Notes under the pieces: generated by a model
What the model was told of the DNA's origin: nothing
The model's database searches: none
Seen by the model: the letters and a program-made list of their open reading frames with translations, nothing else
In this document: positions 1-9,082 of the stretch, one piece after another
Position numbering within the stretch: position 1 is the first letter of the stretch
Layout of the letters: each line of letters opens with the position of its first letter
Program-made: the position numbers and the translations under genes
DNA from: Streptomyces sp. NBC_01298
Lineage (GTDB): Bacteria; Actinomycetota; Actinomycetes; Streptomycetales; Streptomycetaceae
DNA length: 64,000 nt
Reading direction: 5' to 3'
Assembly: GCF_035978755.1 (NCBI RefSeq)
Contig: NZ_CP108414.1
Location: forward strand, 8,308,001-8,372,000

Positions 1-2
1 AG

Positions 3-272
3 TGGGGTCTGTTCCGGCACGGAGACAACCCCGAGTACGTGCGGCGCATGCTGGAATGGATCAAGGAGACCAGGCCGCTCTACCACAGCATCACGGACTT
101 CTGCCCGCACGGCGTGTGGCAGTGCGGGCAGAATCCGCGCTCCTCGCAGGTGTTCCGGGACCTCCTCTCAGGTCGCCGGGCGGGGAGCGGGTGGGTGGCG
201 GGTGCGTGGCAGGGTGGAACGCATGCCATCACTCCTGCTCCGCATCGTCGGTCGAGATCTCCCCGGTCGTGA
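3..272 (+). CDS. C-terminal fragment of a secreted glycoside hydrolase-like protein (partial, 5' end outside window)
   Basis: An open frame enters from the left edge and ends at 272, giving about 89 residues. It starts with WGLFRHGDNPEYVRRM and continues through LEWIKETRPLYHSITDFC. A WG followed by GDNPxYVxxM is reminiscent of the end of the catalytic domain of some secreted glycosidases (GH26-like EWG...GDNP). The last 30 or so residues are low complexity and look like read-through beyond the domain. I infer a glycosidase only tentatively because the catalytic part lies outside the window. The next gene starts inside this frame at 223, so the two overlap by about 50 bp. Confidence 0.4.
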   Translation, partial: WGLFRHGDNPEYVRRMLEWIKETRPLYHSITDFCPHGVWQCGQNPRSSQVFRDLLSGRRAGSGWVAGAWQGGTHAITPAPHRRSRSPRS

Positions 273-642
273 ATGCGGCGGATACCGGGACGTCCATGTC
301 GCCGTGCAGCGCGGGCGCGAGCCCGAAGGAATCGTTCCCGGGGACGCCGCGGAGGCGGTCTGGGAGTTCCCCGTGGAGGTGGTCGCCTCACCGGACGGGA
401 GCCGGGACTTCCGCGGACCTCACGTCCACGGGCGACGCGGGGGCCGGTTCCTGTACCTGACGTGGGGGGAACTGCCGGACGGCGGGGCGTTCACGATGTT
501 CCGCCGGGCCAAGCTGCTGCTCGACGACCTCCCGCCGCGGGTCCTCGAACGGGGCGCGGCGGAAACGGAGCTACGCCTGACGGACCGCTGCGGGATGCCC
601 GTGTGCGCCGCGGTGCGCCCGCCCGGGGTCCTCTGGCGCTGA
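223..642 (+). CDS. DUF5990 family protein
   Basis: A 139-residue protein. It opens MPSLLLRIVGRDLPGR and carries the block YRDVHVAVQRGREP, then RGPHVHGRRGGRFLYLTWG, FTMFRRAKLLLDDLP and a C-terminal CAAVRPPGVLWR. These blocks match my memory of the DUF5990 family of small actinobacterial cytoplasmic proteins with no known function. The ATG at 223 was chosen because family members start just before LLRIxGxDLPG; the track's longer frame begins at a GTG seven codons upstream. No signal peptide or membrane segment is seen. Family membership is fairly sure and function is unknown. Confidence 0.7.
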   Translation: MPSLLLRIVGRDLPGRECGGYRDVHVAVQRGREPEGIVPGDAAEAVWEFPVEVVASPDGSRDFRGPHVHGRRGGRFLYLTWGELPDGGAFTMFRRAKLLLDDLPPRVLERGAAETELRLTDRCGMPVCAAVRPPGVLWR

Positions 643-845
643 ACGGACGCGGACTCGCCTGGCCCGGCTACCGGACGGCATCGCCGGACGCATCGGCCAC
701 CGGGCGTAAACCCGTGGATCTACGCCCCCGCGCGTTGTACATCGGTGAGCCGATGCCGCCCCGGAGGGCACGTGACAGCGTTCCCCTGTGCCCACGGACC
801 GCCCGTCGCGGCATGGTTGACGATGCGTCACCACAGGAGGGGACC

Positions 846-2102
846 ATGACCACGCCCATGATCGATCCCATGTCCACGCCCATGAACACCACACCGTTCA
901 TCCCCCGCGAGGGCATGACGCGCCGCCGCGTGCTGGGAGCCGCGCTGGCCGTCGGCGCCGCCGTACCGCTGGTCGCCGCCGGCCCCGTGTGGGCCCACCC
1001 GGCAGGGCCCGCCGCCGATGACCCGAAGCGGCTCACGCTGCCCGCGCCGACCGGGCCGCATCCCGTGGGCGCGGTCCAGCTGCACCTCGTCGACCGGTCA
1101 CGCCCGGACGCGATCGCGGGGCCCGGCACGTTCCGCGAGCTGATGGCCACCGTCTGGTACCCGGCCCGGGACGTCACGCGGTACCCGGTGGCGCCCTGGA
1201 TGCCGGCCGGGGCGTTCCGGGCGTTCCTCGACGACGTCGGGTTCAGCGACCTGGCCTCCCTGGGGCCGCTCACGGCCGGCCACGTGGGCGCTCCGGTGCT
1301 CCGGTCGGGCCGCCGGCTGCCCGTCGTCGTGTTCTCGCACGGTGCGCGCAGTCACCAGGGCGACCACACCGTCATGGTCCAGGAGTTCGCCAGCCGCGGA
1401 TACGCGGCCGTGACGATCGCGCACCAGTACGACACGTACACCGAGTTCCCCGACGGCCGCGTCGCCGTCCCGCTCCGCGACCGGCGGGGGCCGACGCTGC
1501 CCGGGGACTACGCCGCCGACCTGCGGTTCGTCCTCGACTGCGTCGAGCGGATCGCCGCGGGGTGCAATCCGGACGTCGACCACAAGAAGCTGCCGGCCGG
1601 GCTGCTCGGCTCGCTCGACCCGCGGCGCATCGGCGCCTTCGGCTGGTCGAAGGGCGGGACGGCCACCGCCTGCGCGACGCTCGCGGACGAGCGCATCCGG
1701 GCCGGGCTGAGCCTCGACGCCCCGATGGAGATGAACCCGCCGCTGGCCGGCGACCTGGACCGGCCGTTCATGATGATGTCCGCGGACTTCAGCCGGGCCA
1801 CGCACCCCGCGGTCGCCGCGTTCTGGTCGCTCCTGCGGGGCCGGCGGCTGGACCTTCGGGCCGAGGGAGCCGTGCACATCTCCTACGGGGACAACGAGGC
1901 GCTGTTCCCGCAAGTGGCGAAGCTGTACGGGTGGACCGCGGAGCAGCTCCAGGGCGAGATCGGCACCCTGGATCCCGTACAGGCGGTGCGGATCCAGCAG
2001 GCCTATCCGCTCGCGTTCTTCGACGGGCACCTGCGCCACCGTCCGGGGCACCTGCTCGACGGACCGTCCCCGGCCTTCCCGGCGGTGACGTTCCTCCCCT
2101 GA
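846..2102 (+). CDS. Tat-exported alpha/beta hydrolase (platelet-activating factor acetylhydrolase-like)
   Basis: A 418-residue secreted esterase or lipase. The start at 846 follows AGGAGG at about 836; a much longer upstream frame has no ribosome site. Residues 25-46 hold TRRRVLGAAL and a hydrophobic stretch ending AHP, a twin-arginine signal. The nucleophile elbow GWSKG puts the catalytic Ser at about residue 268. VVVFSHGARSHQGDH is the oxyanion-hole region seen in PAF-acetylhydrolase and dienelactone-hydrolase-like enzymes. A candidate catalytic His is in FDGHLRHRP near the C-terminus. The substrate is unknown; hydrolysis of short acyl esters outside the cell is inferred. It stands alone, with 203 bp upstream and 144 bp before the next gene. 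Confidence 0.8.
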   Translation: MTTPMIDPMSTPMNTTPFIPREGMTRRRVLGAALAVGAAVPLVAAGPVWAHPAGPAADDPKRLTLPAPTGPHPVGAVQLHLVDRSRPDAIAGPGTFRELMATVWYPARDVTRYPVAPWMPAGAFRAFLDDVGFSDLASLGPLTAGHVGAPVLRSGRRLPVVVFSHGARSHQGDHTVMVQEFASRGYAAVTIAHQYDTYTEFPDGRVAVPLRDRRGPTLPGDYAADLRFVLDCVERIAAGCNPDVDHKKLPAGLLGSLDPRRIGAFGWSKGGTATACATLADERIRAGLSLDAPMEMNPPLAGDLDRPFMMMSADFSRATHPAVAAFWSLLRGRRLDLRAEGAVHISYGDNEALFPQVAKLYGWTAEQLQGEIGTLDPVQAVRIQQAYPLAFFDGHLRHRPGHLLDGPSPAFPAVTFLP

Positions 2103-2149
2103 GTCCCCGGGACGGCGCCGCCGCCCGGGAGAAAATATCTTGGGAGCGG

Positions 2150-2176
2150 TGTCGATCCGCCCCCGTCCCGTTCGTC
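2150..2176 (+). promoter_or_regulatory. Candidate ECF42 sigma-dependent promoter
   Basis: TGTCGA at 2150-2155 is followed by a 17-bp spacer and CGTC at 2173-2176. ECF42 sigma factors of Streptomyces are reported to recognise a TGTCGA -35 element with a CGA/TC-type -10 element. The site lies 71 bp upstream of the DGPF gene that precedes the sigma gene, as expected for an autoregulated ECF42 operon. Confidence 0.6.
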
Positions 2177-2246
2177 GTCATGGTGTGCGGCCACCCCGCC
2201 GCACGAGGAGATGACAGGCCCGACAGGGCCTGGGAGGAGCCGGACC

Positions 2247-2597
2247 ATGAAGTACATGCTGCTGATCAACGCTGGTGCGATCGCCGAGGACGGCGGGGCC
2301 GCCGAGTGCACGGTCGAGGACTGGATGGTCTACGACAAGGAGGTCAGGGAGGCCGGGATCTGGGTGTCCGGGGAGTCGCTCGCGGACCTGGTCACCGCCA
2401 CGACGGTGCGGGTCGGCCAGGACGGCACCCGGGCCGTCACCGACGGGCCGTTCGCCGAGAGCCGCGAGGTCCTCGGCGGCTTCTACGTCATCGACGTACC
2501 GGACCTGGACGTCGCGCTCGACTGGGCCGCCCGCTGCCCCGGCGCGCGCGGCAGCGGGTCGGTCGTGGTCCGTCCGATCGCCGATTTCGGGGTCTGA
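2247..2597 (+). CDS. YCII-related (DGPF-type) protein
   Basis: A 116-residue cytoplasmic protein of the YCII/DGPF family. It starts MKYMLLINAGAIAEDG and carries TDGPFAESREVLGGFYVIDV, where DGPF is the family signature; the WAARCPGARGSGSVVVRPI ending is also typical. The start at 2247 has GGGAGGAG just upstream. In actinobacteria these proteins are genetically linked to ECF42 sigma factors. Here the sigma gene starts two bases after the stop, so the pair should be one operon and translationally coupled. The biochemical role of DGPF proteins is not established. Confidence 0.85.
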   Translation: MKYMLLINAGAIAEDGGAAECTVEDWMVYDKEVREAGIWVSGESLADLVTATTVRVGQDGTRAVTDGPFAESREVLGGFYVIDVPDLDVALDWAARCPGARGSGSVVVRPIADFGV

Positions 2598-2599
2598 CG

Positions 2600-3964
2600 G
2601 TGAGGGACGAGGGAACCGGGGACGAGGGGACCGCGGACGAGGACATCGGTGACGAGGGGATCGCCGGGCGCGACCCGTCCGACGGGTCCGTCGACCGGTC
2701 TTCCGCCAGGTCCTCCGTGGAGGCGGTGTTCCGGGAGGAGCGCGGCCGGCTCCTCGCCTCCCTCGTCCGCCGCTTCGGCGACCTCGACCTGGCCGAAGAG
2801 GTCACCTCGGAGGCCGTCGAGGCGGCTCTGGTGCACTGGCCCGTCGAGGGGGTTCCCTCCAGGCCCGGCGCCTGGCTGCTCACCACGGCCCGGCGCAAGG
2901 CCGTCGACCGCCTGCGCCGGGACCAGGCGTACGCCGCCCGGCTCGCCATCCTCCAGGTGGAGGCGGAGCGGGCCGACCCGGCCCCGCCCGCGGACGCCGA
3001 CGGCGGGCTGCCCGACGAGCGCCTGCAGATGTTCTTCACGTGCGCCCACCCCGCGCTCGCGGCCGAGGACCGCACGGCGCTGACCCTGCGCTGCCTGGCC
3101 GGTCTCACGACGCCCGAGGTGGCGCGCGCCTTCCTGGTGCCGCCCGCGACGATGGCGCAGCGGATCGTACGGGCCAAGAGGAAGATCCACGAGGCGCGCA
3201 TCCCCTTCCGGGTACCCGGCTCCGACGAGTTGCCCGAGCGCCTGCCCGGAGTGCTCCAGGTCGTCTACTCGGTCTTCACCGAGGGGTACGCCGCCAGCTC
3301 GGGCCCGCTGCTGCAACGGCTCGACCTGGCCGAGGAGGCCATCCGGCTGGCGCGGATCCTGCGCCGGCTGCTGCCCGCCGAGCGGGAGGTCGACGGCCTG
3401 CTCGCCCTGATGCTCCTGATCCACGCCAGGCGCGATGCCCGTACCGGCCCGGACGGCGAGCCCGTGCTGCTCGACGACCAGGACCGCGGCCGCTGGGACC
3501 GGTCGATGATCGAGGAGGGCCGGGGCCTGGTGGTTTCCGCGCTGACCGGCGGCCCACCCGGCCCGTACGGGGTGCAGGCCGCCATCGCCGCCCTGCACGA
3601 CGAGGCCGCCGACCTCGCCGGCACCGACTGGCCGCAGGTCGTCGCGCTCTACGACGTCCTGCTCGCGCTCGCTCCGTCCCCCGTCGTCGCGCTGAACCGG
3701 GCGGTGGCGGTGGCCATGCGCGACGGCCCGCAGGCCGGGCTGACCCTGCTCGACGGCCTCGCCGGCGAGCAGCAGCTGCGCGGGCACCGCCCCTATCCGG
3801 CGGCCCGCGGGGACCTGCTGCACCGGCTCGGCCGGCTGCCCGAGGCCGCGGCGGCCTACCGGGAAGCGCTCGACCTGGCCGGCACCGAGCCGGAACGCGC
3901 CCACCTGCGGCGCAGGCTGGCCGCGGTGCTGCCGCCCGGGCCCGACGGCGGTTCCGGTACCTGA
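2600..3964 (+). CDS. ECF sigma factor of the ECF42 group with C-terminal TPR-like extension
   Basis: A 454-residue RNA polymerase sigma factor. Residues about 35-200 hold sigma region 2 (LVRRFGDLDLAEEVTSEA, then ARRKAVDRLRRDQAY) and region 4 (RTALTLRCLAGLTTPEVARA). About 200 residues follow that most ECF factors lack, containing LAPSPVVALNRAVAVAM and YPAARGDLLHRLGR; these are the conserved C-terminal motifs of ECF42, a TPR-like domain thought to control activity in place of an anti-sigma factor. The GTG at 2600 is chosen because it follows the DGPF stop by two bases; the acidic repetitive leader (DEGTGDEGTADEDIGDEG) makes the exact start uncertain. No anti-sigma gene lies nearby. Confidence 0.85.
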   Translation: MRDEGTGDEGTADEDIGDEGIAGRDPSDGSVDRSSARSSVEAVFREERGRLLASLVRRFGDLDLAEEVTSEAVEAALVHWPVEGVPSRPGAWLLTTARRKAVDRLRRDQAYAARLAILQVEAERADPAPPADADGGLPDERLQMFFTCAHPALAAEDRTALTLRCLAGLTTPEVARAFLVPPATMAQRIVRAKRKIHEARIPFRVPGSDELPERLPGVLQVVYSVFTEGYAASSGPLLQRLDLAEEAIRLARILRRLLPAEREVDGLLALMLLIHARRDARTGPDGEPVLLDDQDRGRWDRSMIEEGRGLVVSALTGGPPGPYGVQAAIAALHDEAADLAGTDWPQVVALYDVLLALAPSPVVALNRAVAVAMRDGPQAGLTLLDGLAGEQQLRGHRPYPAARGDLLHRLGRLPEAAAAYREALDLAGTEPERAHLRRRLAAVLPPGPDGGSGT

Positions 3965-4143
3965 CACGGGCCCGCCGCGGGTCGTACGGGGTCATACGGG
4001 GCCGCACAGGGCGGTGACCTCCCGCTCGGCGGCCGAGGGCGGGCGGGTACCTCGCCCGGCACGGCCTTCTTACCCACGACGGACGGTCGGCAGTGCTACA
4101 ACTGGTTTGTGACCTCTCCTTGTAACCCGTACCGGGGACGTCG

Positions 4144-6783
4144 GTGCGGTCACTGAGCGGCAATCGCCCGCGAAGCGTCGCCCGGCAGGTCTTCGTCCTG
4201 CAGGTGGCGGTCGTGGTGCTGCTCGCCGCCGGTGCCGTGCTGGCGCTGGTGCTCCAGTCGCGCCACGACATCGACCGCGAGGCCCGCAGCCGGTCCGTGG
4301 CCGTCGCGGAGACCTTCGCGCGCTCGCTCGGGCTGCAGGAGGCCCTGCGCTCACCCGACCCCTCCGCGATCCTCCAGCCCCTCGCCGAGTCGACGCGCAA
4401 GGCCACCGGGGTGGACTTCATCGTGGTGATGGACACCGAGGGGATCCGCTACACCCACCCCCTGCCGGACCGCATCGGCAAGCGGTTCGTGGGGACGATC
4501 GCGCCCTCGCTCGCCGGTCACGTGTACACGGAGAGCGTCGACGGTCCGCTGGGCAACGAGATCCAGGCCGTGGTGCCGGTGTTCTCCGGCGACGGACGGG
4601 TCGTGGCACTGGTGTCGGCCGGCCTCACCGTCAAGAACCTCACCGGAGCGGTGGACCGGCAGCTCCCCGTGATCCTCGGTGTCGCCGCGACCGGCCTCGC
4701 CCTGGCCACCGGGGGAGCGGCACTGATCAGCAGACGCCTCCGGCGCCAGACCCACGGCCTGGGCCCCCTGGAGATGACCCGGATGTACGAGCACCACGAC
4801 GCGGTGCTGCACTCCGTCCGCGAGGGGGTGCTGATCACCGACGGCACGGGGCGGCTGCTGCTCGCGAACGACGAGGCGAAGCGGCTCCTGCGGCTTTCCC
4901 CCGGTGCCGAGGGGGCCCTCATCCGGGACCTGCCCGGCCTCGACCGGCAGGTGTCCGAGCTCCTGCTGTCCGGTCGGGAGGCCACCGACGAGGTGCACGA
5001 GGCCGGGGACCGGCTGCTGGTGATCAGCCAGCGGCCGACCCGGACCGGCGGCGGACCCGAGGGCGCGGCCGTCACCATCCGTGACTCCACCGAGTTGCGC
5101 GTGCTCAGCGCACGGGCCGACGCGGCCCACAGACGGCTGAAGCTGCTGTACGACGCCGGCACCGGCATCGGCACCACCCTCGACGTGGAGCGGACGGCCC
5201 AGGAGCTCGCCGACGTCGCCGTACCGCGCTTCGCCGACTTCGCCACCGTGGACCTGGCCGAGACCGTGCTCCACGGGGACGAGCCCGCCCCGGACTCGGA
5301 CCTGCGCCGTACCGGGGTCAGCGGCATCCGCGACGACTCGCCCCTCTATCCGCGCGGCAGGCTGATCGACTTCCTGCCCTCCACACCGCAGGCCCGCGGC
5401 TTCGCCAGCGGCCGGGCCGAGGTGGTGGCCGACCTGGCCGACGCGCCCGGCTGGCACGCCCAGGACCCGCGCCGGGCCCGGGAGATCGTCGACTTCGGGA
5501 TCCACTCCCTGATCACCGCCCCCCTCACGGCCCGCGGGGTCACCCTCGGCGTGGCCAACTTCTGGCGCTCGCGCAAGCCCGAACCCTTCAACGAAGACGA
5601 CCTCTCGCTCGCCGAGGAGCTCGTGGCACGGGCGGGCGTCACCATCGACAACGCCCGCCGCTACACCCGCGAGCACGCCCTGGCCGTGACGCTCCAGCAC
5701 AGCCTGCTGCCCCGGGAGCTGCCCGAGCAGAGCGCCGTGGAGGTGGCGCACTACTACCTGCCCGCCCACTCCGGGGTCGGCGGCGACTGGTTCGACGTGA
5801 TCCCGCTGCCCGGCAGCCGGGTCGCCCTGGTCGTGGGCGACGTCGTCGGCCACGGACTGCGCGCCGCGGCGACCATGGGGCAGCTGCGTACGGCCGTGAT
5901 CAACTTCTCGTCCCTGGACCTTCCCCCCGACGAACTGCTGGCGCGCCTCGACGACCTCGTCCAGTACATCGACCAGAGCGGGGAGGGCGGCGTCACCGAC
6001 GGCGAACTGATCGGGGCGACCTGCCTGTACGCCGTGTACGACCCGGTGACCCAGCGGTGCACGATGGCCCGCGCGGGGCACGTACCGCCCTTCGTGGTGC
6101 GTCCCGACGGAACGGCGGAGATGCCCGACCTGCCCCCGGGCGCACCGCTGGGGCTCGGCGGGTTCCCCTTCGAGTCGGCGGAGCTGGACCTGAGCGAGGG
6201 CTCGCAGCTGGTGCTCTACACCGACGGCCTGATCGAGGACCCGGGCCGCGACATCGACGAGGGCCTGGAGCTGCTCCGCTCGGCCCTCTCGCACGCGGGC
6301 CCGGGGCCCCACGAGACCTGCCGCGCGGTCCTGAAGGAGCTGATGCCGGTGCGCCCGCGGGACGACGTGGCCGTCCTCATCGCGCAGACGCACGCGCTGG
6401 GCGCGGACCGCATCGCCGACTGGGAGGTGCCGTTCGAGCCGACGGCCGTGGGGGGCGTGCGGGCCCGCGCCGTGGAGAAGCTCGACGAATGGGGCCTGTC
6501 CGAGCTCGCCTTCGGCACCGAACTCGTACTGAGCGAGCTGGTCACGAACGCCATCCGGCACGGCAGCGCACCGGTCCGCGTCCGGCTGCTGAACGACGGC
6601 CGGCTGCTGACCTGCGAAGTCTCCGACGGAAGCAGTACCGCACCCCACCTGCGGTACGCCGCGACCACCGACGAAGGGGGTCGCGGGCTCTTCCTCGTGG
6701 CCCAGATCGGCGGCCGATGGGGCACCCGGTACACGCCCACCGGGAAGATCATCTGGTCCGAGCAGCCGCTGCCGGAGCACTGA
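4144..6783 (+). CDS. Sensor PP2C (SpoIIE/RsbU-type) phosphatase with Cache-like, PAS, GAF and HATPase domains
   Basis: An 879-residue membrane signalling protein. A transmembrane helix near residues 18-40 and a second near 178-198 enclose an extracytoplasmic Cache-like sensor. A PAS domain (about 218-310), a GAF domain (about 345-520), a PP2C/SpoIIE phosphatase (about 540-745; GVGGDWFDVIPL, GDVVGHG, LYTDGLIE) and a C-terminal HATPase_c of the RsbW type (FGTELVLSELVTNAIRHG) follow. Such proteins dephosphorylate anti-anti-sigma factors and can themselves act as anti-sigma kinases in SigB-like partner switching. The GTG at 4144 is the start just before a basic leader and the first helix. The next gene is convergent, 28 bp away. 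Confidence 0.85.
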   Translation: MRSLSGNRPRSVARQVFVLQVAVVVLLAAGAVLALVLQSRHDIDREARSRSVAVAETFARSLGLQEALRSPDPSAILQPLAESTRKATGVDFIVVMDTEGIRYTHPLPDRIGKRFVGTIAPSLAGHVYTESVDGPLGNEIQAVVPVFSGDGRVVALVSAGLTVKNLTGAVDRQLPVILGVAATGLALATGGAALISRRLRRQTHGLGPLEMTRMYEHHDAVLHSVREGVLITDGTGRLLLANDEAKRLLRLSPGAEGALIRDLPGLDRQVSELLLSGREATDEVHEAGDRLLVISQRPTRTGGGPEGAAVTIRDSTELRVLSARADAAHRRLKLLYDAGTGIGTTLDVERTAQELADVAVPRFADFATVDLAETVLHGDEPAPDSDLRRTGVSGIRDDSPLYPRGRLIDFLPSTPQARGFASGRAEVVADLADAPGWHAQDPRRAREIVDFGIHSLITAPLTARGVTLGVANFWRSRKPEPFNEDDLSLAEELVARAGVTIDNARRYTREHALAVTLQHSLLPRELPEQSAVEVAHYYLPAHSGVGGDWFDVIPLPGSRVALVVGDVVGHGLRAAATMGQLRTAVINFSSLDLPPDELLARLDDLVQYIDQSGEGGVTDGELIGATCLYAVYDPVTQRCTMARAGHVPPFVVRPDGTAEMPDLPPGAPLGLGGFPFESAELDLSEGSQLVLYTDGLIEDPGRDIDEGLELLRSALSHAGPGPHETCRAVLKELMPVRPRDDVAVLIAQTHALGADRIADWEVPFEPTAVGGVRARAVEKLDEWGLSELAFGTELVLSELVTNAIRHGSAPVRVRLLNDGRLLTCEVSDGSSTAPHLRYAATTDEGGRGLFLVAQIGGRWGTRYTPTGKIIWSEQPLPEH

Positions 6784-6811
6784 GCGCTGCCGGAGCACGG
6801 AGCGGTCGGGC

Positions 6812-7921
6812 TCAGGTCACGCTCCGGCGTACCGCGAGGGCGGCGACGTCGTCGTCGAGGCGTCCTCGCCTGTAGCGCAGAAGATCGCGGTGGAGGGCCG
6901 CGAGCAGCTCGCGGGGCGGTGTCGTCGGCTGCCGGAGCATCCAGCTCGCCAGGGGGAAGAACTCGCCGTCGCGGGCGCGGGCCTCGGCGATCCCGTCGGT
7001 ATAGAGCAGCAGCAGGTCGCCGGGTGCGAAATCGTAGCTGTCCACGGTGTAGTGATCGCCGACGAGCTCCGCGAGGCTGATCAGCGGCGAGGGATCCGCG
7101 GACTCCAGGACGCGGAGCCTTCCGCGGTGCAGGAGCATCGGCGGGGGGTGTCCGCAGTTCAGGATGCCGATCCGCCCGCCCTCGTGCGGGATCTGGACGA
7201 GGAGGGCCGTGGCGAAGCGCTCCATCGCCCCCTCCGGGGGAAAGGCGGCGTTGTACCGGGTGCTGCTGGCGTCCAGCCTGCGGGCGACGTCGACCAGGTC
7301 GGTCTCACCGTACGCCGCCTCCCGGAAGGCGTTGACGATCGTCGCGGCCGCCCCCACGGCCGGCAGGCCCTTGCCCCGCACGTCACCGATGAGCAGTCTG
7401 ATCCCGTAGGGCGTGTCGACCACCTCGTAGAAATCCCCGCCGATGCTGGCCTCCGCCGCGGCCGCGAGGTACAGGGACTCGATCTCGATGGTGCCCAGGC
7501 GGTGCGGCATGGGGCTCAGCACCACCTGCTGCGCGGCGTCGGCGACGAGCCGCACCTGGAAGAGGGTGCGCTCCCGCTGGAGCCGGACGTGGCTTCCGTA
7601 CGCCGCCGCCACGGTGACCGCGATGATTCCCGAGGCCGTCCACCAGGTTCCCAGATCGGGGAAGACGAGGCTGAGGCCGATCATCAGAAGGAGACAGGCC
7701 GTCCCGAGCAGGACCGTGGGGAGGACCGGCCACATGGCGGCGGCCAGGGCCGGCGCCGCGGGGAGGAGGCGGCTGAAGGCCATGTCCGGCGGAGTCGTGT
7801 AGGCCAGGGCGGCGATGACGACGGTCAGGACGACCGGCGACAGCCGCACAAGCCTTCCCGGGCCTGGGCGCCTACGGCGCCACGATGGTCCAGACTCGAT
7901 CACAATTGTCAGGGTATCCAC
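6812..7921 (-). CDS. Membrane-anchored PP2C family serine phosphatase
   Basis: A 369-residue protein with three or four hydrophobic helices in residues 25-110 (VVLTVVIAALAYT, LAAAMWPVLPTVLLG, LMIGLSLVF, IIAVTVAAAYG) and a cytoplasmic SpoIIE-type PP2C domain after residue 120 (SIGGDFYEVVDTPYG, GDVRGKGLPAV, LLLYTDGIAEARARDG, DDDVAALAVRR). No HATPase domain is present. It probably dephosphorylates an anti-anti-sigma factor. The start used is the GTG at 7921; another GTG six codons inside is possible because neither has a clear ribosome site. It is convergent with the larger phosphatase on its left. Confidence 0.8.
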   Translation of the reverse strand: MDTLTIVIESGPSWRRRRPGPGRLVRLSPVVLTVVIAALAYTTPPDMAFSRLLPAAPALAAAMWPVLPTVLLGTACLLLMIGLSLVFPDLGTWWTASGIIAVTVAAAYGSHVRLQRERTLFQVRLVADAAQQVVLSPMPHRLGTIEIESLYLAAAAEASIGGDFYEVVDTPYGIRLLIGDVRGKGLPAVGAAATIVNAFREAAYGETDLVDVARRLDASSTRYNAAFPPEGAMERFATALLVQIPHEGGRIGILNCGHPPPMLLHRGRLRVLESADPSPLISLAELVGDHYTVDSYDFAPGDLLLLYTDGIAEARARDGEFFPLASWMLRQPTTPPRELLAALHRDLLRYRRGRLDDDVAALAVRRSVT

Positions 7922-8162
7922 CGAACGGAGGCACGGCGCGCTGGCGGACCTATTCGGCTTCCCGCCCCGCCCGAGCCCGCCCCGCCCGGCTCCGCCCTGG
8001 TCACGGGATCCGCGTCAGGCGCCGACGGACGCGCGCCGGATCGCGTCGCGTGCGTGCCGCACGTCATCCTCGGTCGTCGACCCGTGCCTGTGGTTCCATC
8101 CCCGAGAAGGCAAGGCTCGCGGTGGCCTTACCAACTCCTTTGCGGGGGCCTACCTTTGAGGC

Positions 8163-9038
8163 ATGAAAACTCGGCATCCCGGCCCGCTCGCGGAAGTTGT
8201 GTCACCCGTGTCGGCCGGATGGCGGCTGCTGTTCGTGCCCAGCCGGACCCGCGAGCTGGCTGTCGCGCTCGGCGGGAGCATCATGGTCCCGCCGGTGGTC
8301 GCAGCCCCGCTTCTGCTAGGTGCTCTGGCGGCCGCCGTGATCTCGGGGAGCTCGCTCGCCTGGGGCATTTTCTGGGTCCTACTGGCGCTCACGGTGGTCG
8401 CGGTGATCGTGCTCGCCGTGGCCATGGTGTTCGCCACGGTCGCCCTGATGGTGCGGTGGGTCGAGTTCCGCCCCCTGGGAGCTCCGGCCCAGGTCGTGAT
8501 CGCCCGTTTTCTGCGTTCGTCGACCATGACGATGGCTGATCTGCAGCGAGTCGTCGTCATCGAGCGACTGAGTCTGGGGCAGCGCAAGTCGATCAAGGTG
8601 GTGTTGCATATCGGCAGCGAGACGGTGGAGTGCGAACCGATCACGTCCGCGGCGTTCTCCCGGGTCGACGCACAGGCGCTGACCGACTGGTTGACCGAAC
8701 AACTCGGCCAGGTCCAGGTGGCGGTGGAGCATCAGACGGAGGTCAAGCGAGACTTCGTGCGTCCGGACGCGTGGTGGGCCCCGTCCCACACCGCGAAGGT
8801 GTGGCAGGTACCGGTCGGCGAGGTCGACGGCATAGCCGCCCAGCGCGGCGTCGAAGGCTATCGGTACACGCCCCGGGCACACGCGATGTACAGCCCTGCC
8901 ACTTCGGTCACCGTCTACGACCCGGGCCGGGCCTACGAGGTCGGCGAAGAACTCCGCGCGGAACGCGCCGCCGGCCGGGCCGCCGACAGCACGGCGGCCC
9001 CCGGCCCGGCCGAGGATGACGCGACGGATTCCCGCTGA
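8163..9038 (+). CDS. Membrane protein of unknown function
   Basis: A 291-residue protein with two long hydrophobic helices (about residues 42-66 and 70-100) followed by a soluble region. That region includes LQRVVVIERLSLGQRKSIKVVLHIG and ends in an Ala/Asp-rich tail, so it is probably anchored with its C-terminal part in the cytoplasm. GAGG lies five bases before the ATG. The GC bias at codon position 3 is weaker than in the neighbours, so it may be a fast-evolving or acquired gene. I do not recognise a family. It sits between two PP2C phosphatase genes and faces one convergently. Confidence 0.65.
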   Translation: MKTRHPGPLAEVVSPVSAGWRLLFVPSRTRELAVALGGSIMVPPVVAAPLLLGALAAAVISGSSLAWGIFWVLLALTVVAVIVLAVAMVFATVALMVRWVEFRPLGAPAQVVIARFLRSSTMTMADLQRVVVIERLSLGQRKSIKVVLHIGSETVECEPITSAAFSRVDAQALTDWLTEQLGQVQVAVEHQTEVKRDFVRPDAWWAPSHTAKVWQVPVGEVDGIAAQRGVEGYRYTPRAHAMYSPATSVTVYDPGRAYEVGEELRAERAAGRAADSTAAPGPAEDDATDSR

Positions 9039-9082
9039 GCCGGTCGGGCCTGTTCTGACCCGGCTCGCAGACCGCGGAGCCG

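Noticed and set aside
7922..8162. Gene in the space between the membrane phosphatase and the unknown membrane protein
   Set aside because: The frames are Pro/Arg-rich with no conserved blocks; the region most likely holds promoters only.
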